A stretch of 43,615 bases of DNA from Prevotella sp. (lineage in GTDB: Bacteria > Bacteroidota > Bacteroidia > Bacteroidales > Bacteroidaceae), in contig DLZV01000009.1 in assembly GCA_003447235.1 (NCBI GenBank), positions 1 through 43,615 of the forward strand, in the 5' to 3' direction. A model generated the notes under the pieces. The model did no database searches, was not told where the DNA came from, and saw only the letters and a list, made by a program, of their open reading frames with translations. A program made the translations under genes and the position numbers. This document shows, piece by piece, positions 41,895-43,615 of this stretch. Position 1 is the stretch's first letter, and the number at the start of each line of letters is the position of its first letter.

Positions 41895-42977
41895 ATGAAA
41901 ACGATGGCAAAGAAAGAAATAAACTTGTCAATGGTACTTCATGATGACAACGATTATAAGGAGTGGCTCGTAGAACTCAAGGAACGCTTTTACAACCATC
42001 GCCTCAAAGCGTCATGTGCCACCAATAACTATGTATTGGATTTCTATTGGAAGTTGGGACGAGACATAGAAGCAAAGCAGTATGCCAATACTTATGGCTC
42101 AGGATTTTACAAGAGTCTCAGTCAGGATTTGAAGGAAAAAATGCCTGGCGTAAAGGGTTTTTCACCAACCAACTTGAAATATATGAGCTATTTTTATAAG
42201 CTCTATGCCTCGTTGACAGCAAATCGTCGGCAACCTGCTGACGATTTCAGGTTGTTATTTATGATTCCATGGGATCATCATTGCCGAATCATATCAAGAT
42301 GCAAGGGTGATATGGATAAAGCCTTGTTCTTTGTCAGAAAGACTTGGGAGAACAATTGGGGGCGTGACGCTCTTCTCAATTGGCTTGACACTGACTTGTA
42401 CGAGCGCGATGGCAAGGCTATCACTAATTTCCAATCCACGCTCCCTGCCGTACAGAGCGACTTGGCGCAACAGATAACCAAAGACCCTTATCAATTGGAT
42501 TTCCTTCATCTAAGGGAGAAATACGACGAGCGTGACATTGAGGATGAACTGGTGAACAATGTTACTCGTTTTCTTTTGGAGCTTGGGAAAGGATTTTCCT
42601 ATATGGGCAGACAGTTTCGTTTGGAGGTCGGTCAGCAAGAGTTCTTCCCAGACTTGCTATTTTACAATGCCCACCTCCATGCGTATGTTGTTATAGAGCT
42701 AAAAGCCCGCTCGTTCCATCCATCTTTCTTGGGACAACTTAGCTTCTATGTGTCAGCTGTCAACCACCAGTTTAAGACCGATATCGATAATCCGACCATC
42801 GGTTTGCTCATCTGCAAGGATAAAGACAATGTGGTGGCGAAATATGCCTTGGATTCATACAAGGAACCAATGGGCATATCAGAATACCAACTCTCCAAAC
42901 TCTTCCCTAAAGACTTTAAGTCTTCCATGCCGACTATTGAGGAATTGGAAAAGGGACTGAAAGATAGTATTGATTAA
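41895..42977 (+). CDS. YhcG/DUF1016-type PD-(D/E)XK nuclease
   Basis: 360 residues. The N-terminal DUF1016 domain (about 10-170) begins with WLVELKERFYNHRLKASCATNNYVLDFYWKLGRDI and includes GFSPTNLKYMSYFY. The C-terminal nuclease domain has QQEFFPDLLFYNAHLHAYVVIELKA near 244-268, with the Asp and Glu-x-Lys of PD-(D/E)XK enzymes. A second start at 41904 (MAKKEINL) is equally likely. Family members are accessory genes linked to DNA processing or defence and often lie near restriction systems. Here no methyltransferase is in view. The DNA is more A+T-rich than the preceding glycan genes. A small membrane-protein gene follows after 36 bp. Confidence 0.9.
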   Translation: MKTMAKKEINLSMVLHDDNDYKEWLVELKERFYNHRLKASCATNNYVLDFYWKLGRDIEAKQYANTYGSGFYKSLSQDLKEKMPGVKGFSPTNLKYMSYFYKLYASLTANRRQPADDFRLLFMIPWDHHCRIISRCKGDMDKALFFVRKTWENNWGRDALLNWLDTDLYERDGKAITNFQSTLPAVQSDLAQQITKDPYQLDFLHLREKYDERDIEDELVNNVTRFLLELGKGFSYMGRQFRLEVGQQEFFPDLLFYNAHLHAYVVIELKARSFHPSFLGQLSFYVSAVNHQFKTDIDNPTIGLLICKDKDNVVAKYALDSYKEPMGISEYQLSKLFPKDFKSSMPTIEELEKGLKDSID

Positions 42978-43013
42978 TAATGAACCAATGTTGTAAATTT
43001 ACATAAAATATAA

Positions 43014-43250
43014 ATGGAAACATTAAAGAATCTTCTCAGTGTAGCAGTATATGTCATGCTCAGTTGTGTGACGGTGTCTATCATCTTCGGTGGTGTGCGC
43101 AATATCTACTATGCGTGGAAGACGCGAAAATGGAAGAATATCGCCTTTACTTTTGTCGTCTTCATTGCATCCATTGCGTTTTTAGTTTGGGGGGATATGT
43201 TTCAAATTTTAGGGGACACCTGCCGTTTCTTCTATAAACTTTGTCAATAG
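43014..43250 (+). CDS. Small two-helix membrane protein, unrecognised
   Basis: 78 residues that I do not recognise. Two hydrophobic stretches (about 8-29, VAVYVMLSCVTVSIIFGG, and about 43-60, IAFTFVVFIASIAFLVWG) are separated by a basic loop (YYAWKTRKWKN), so both ends probably face outward from the cytoplasm. It follows the DUF1016 gene by 36 bp, probably in the same transcript, and is followed by a hairpin. Confidence 0.6.
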   Translation: METLKNLLSVAVYVMLSCVTVSIIFGGVRNIYYAWKTRKWKNIAFTFVVFIASIAFLVWGDMFQILGDTCRFFYKLCQ

Positions 43251-43275
43251 ATGGCTCCTTGCTGACATAGACAGA

Positions 43276-43311
43276 CCACCGCAATACATATAATAATGTA
43301 TATTGCGGTGG
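43276..43311 (+). terminator. Probable terminator after the small membrane protein
   Basis: CCACCGCAATA (43276-43286) pairs perfectly with TATTGCGGTGG (43301-43311). Only a weak T-rich tract follows. Confidence 0.65.
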
Positions 43312-43615
43312 CCTATTCCTTGTTGAATTCGTCCGAACTTGGAGTGACCTATTGGGTTGTGTCGCGGAAAAGATAACAAATGGATATGTTGAAACTGAAC
43401 AGAGATAACTCAAGTAGCTCTTTCTACATTTTGTTATTTGTTTCTTTATAAACCATTTTAAAGCGTTGGTTGTTGGAAGAATGCCATTTTTCTCGTCTTT
43501 TTTTAATTCAACCATCTGTAAACCTTTAAAAAAGCAGGCAAAGACGAGATGTTTTGTTTTTTTTAACGGTTTTCTTTTGGAAGATATAGGTAAAAAACCT
43601 ATTTTTGCACCAAAA
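43312..43615. other. A+T-rich end of the window, promoter for a gene beyond the edge
   Basis: No gene seen. It holds a second copy of TTCGTCCG...TTGGAGTG (43329-43347) and, at the end, TTTG (43576-43579) and TATTTTTGC (43600-43608) with a 20-bp spacer, a good plus-strand promoter reading out of the window. Confidence 0.6.

Overview
The window looks like chromosome from a Prevotella-type member of the Bacteroidales. Three things point there. Most transcription units start behind the Bacteroidota promoter (TAnnTTTGC, often with a TTG about 20 bp upstream). Ribosome binding sites of the Shine-Dalgarno type are essentially absent. Two secreted proteins end in the 'DLQGRR...GxxIVxxGxKxxKVxVK' tail common in Prevotella surface proteins. 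Most of the DNA is rich in G+C, but three stretches are visibly richer in A+T and look accessory: about 1-2100, 15120-17640 and 41690-43615.

Layout. 173-1465 (-) is an AAA ATPase of the DUF4143 type, preceded by four 17-bp repeats with an exact 33-bp period. 2114-2974 (+) is an aldo/keto reductase. 2987-7951 (-) is a three-gene operon: LOG-family phosphoribohydrolase, YqiA-like hydrolase with a nucleotidase-like C-terminus, and a Dna2-like nuclease-helicase. 8215-10503 (+) is pta-ackA, which converges on a cysteine desulfidase/serine dehydratase-like gene across a shared terminator. 12087-14871 (-) holds mannose-1-phosphate guanylyltransferase and a long RluA-type pseudouridine synthase. tRNA-Leu(CAA) follows at 14998.

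The most unusual part is 15375-17400 (-). A very short but motif-complete S-adenosylmethionine synthetase homologue is paired with an unrecognised coiled-coil protein. Their common leader RNA resembles, by eye, a reduced SAM-I/SAM-IV-class riboswitch aptamer. This A+T-rich unit beside a tRNA gene is the best candidate for an undescribed system.

Next come a superoxide reductase lacking one centre-I cysteine, a secreted amidase, tRNA-Pro(CGG), a glycosyltransferase-like protein, a large secreted M6 metalloprotease, an ECF sigma factor with a small membrane partner, and a DUF5686 outer-membrane protein. 27403-32340 (-) is topA-aroK-speA. 32632-35524 (-) is the ribosomal set rplM-rpsI-rpsB-tsf, with a structured leader of about 200 nt.

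36226-41688 (+) is surface-polysaccharide related: flippase, family 2 glycosyltransferase, IspD/TarI-like cytidylyltransferase and an SDR epimerase, with a BspA-like surface protein between. The window ends with a YhcG/DUF1016 nuclease and a small membrane protein, loosely bracketed by similar short sequences, and then a promoter for a gene beyond the edge.
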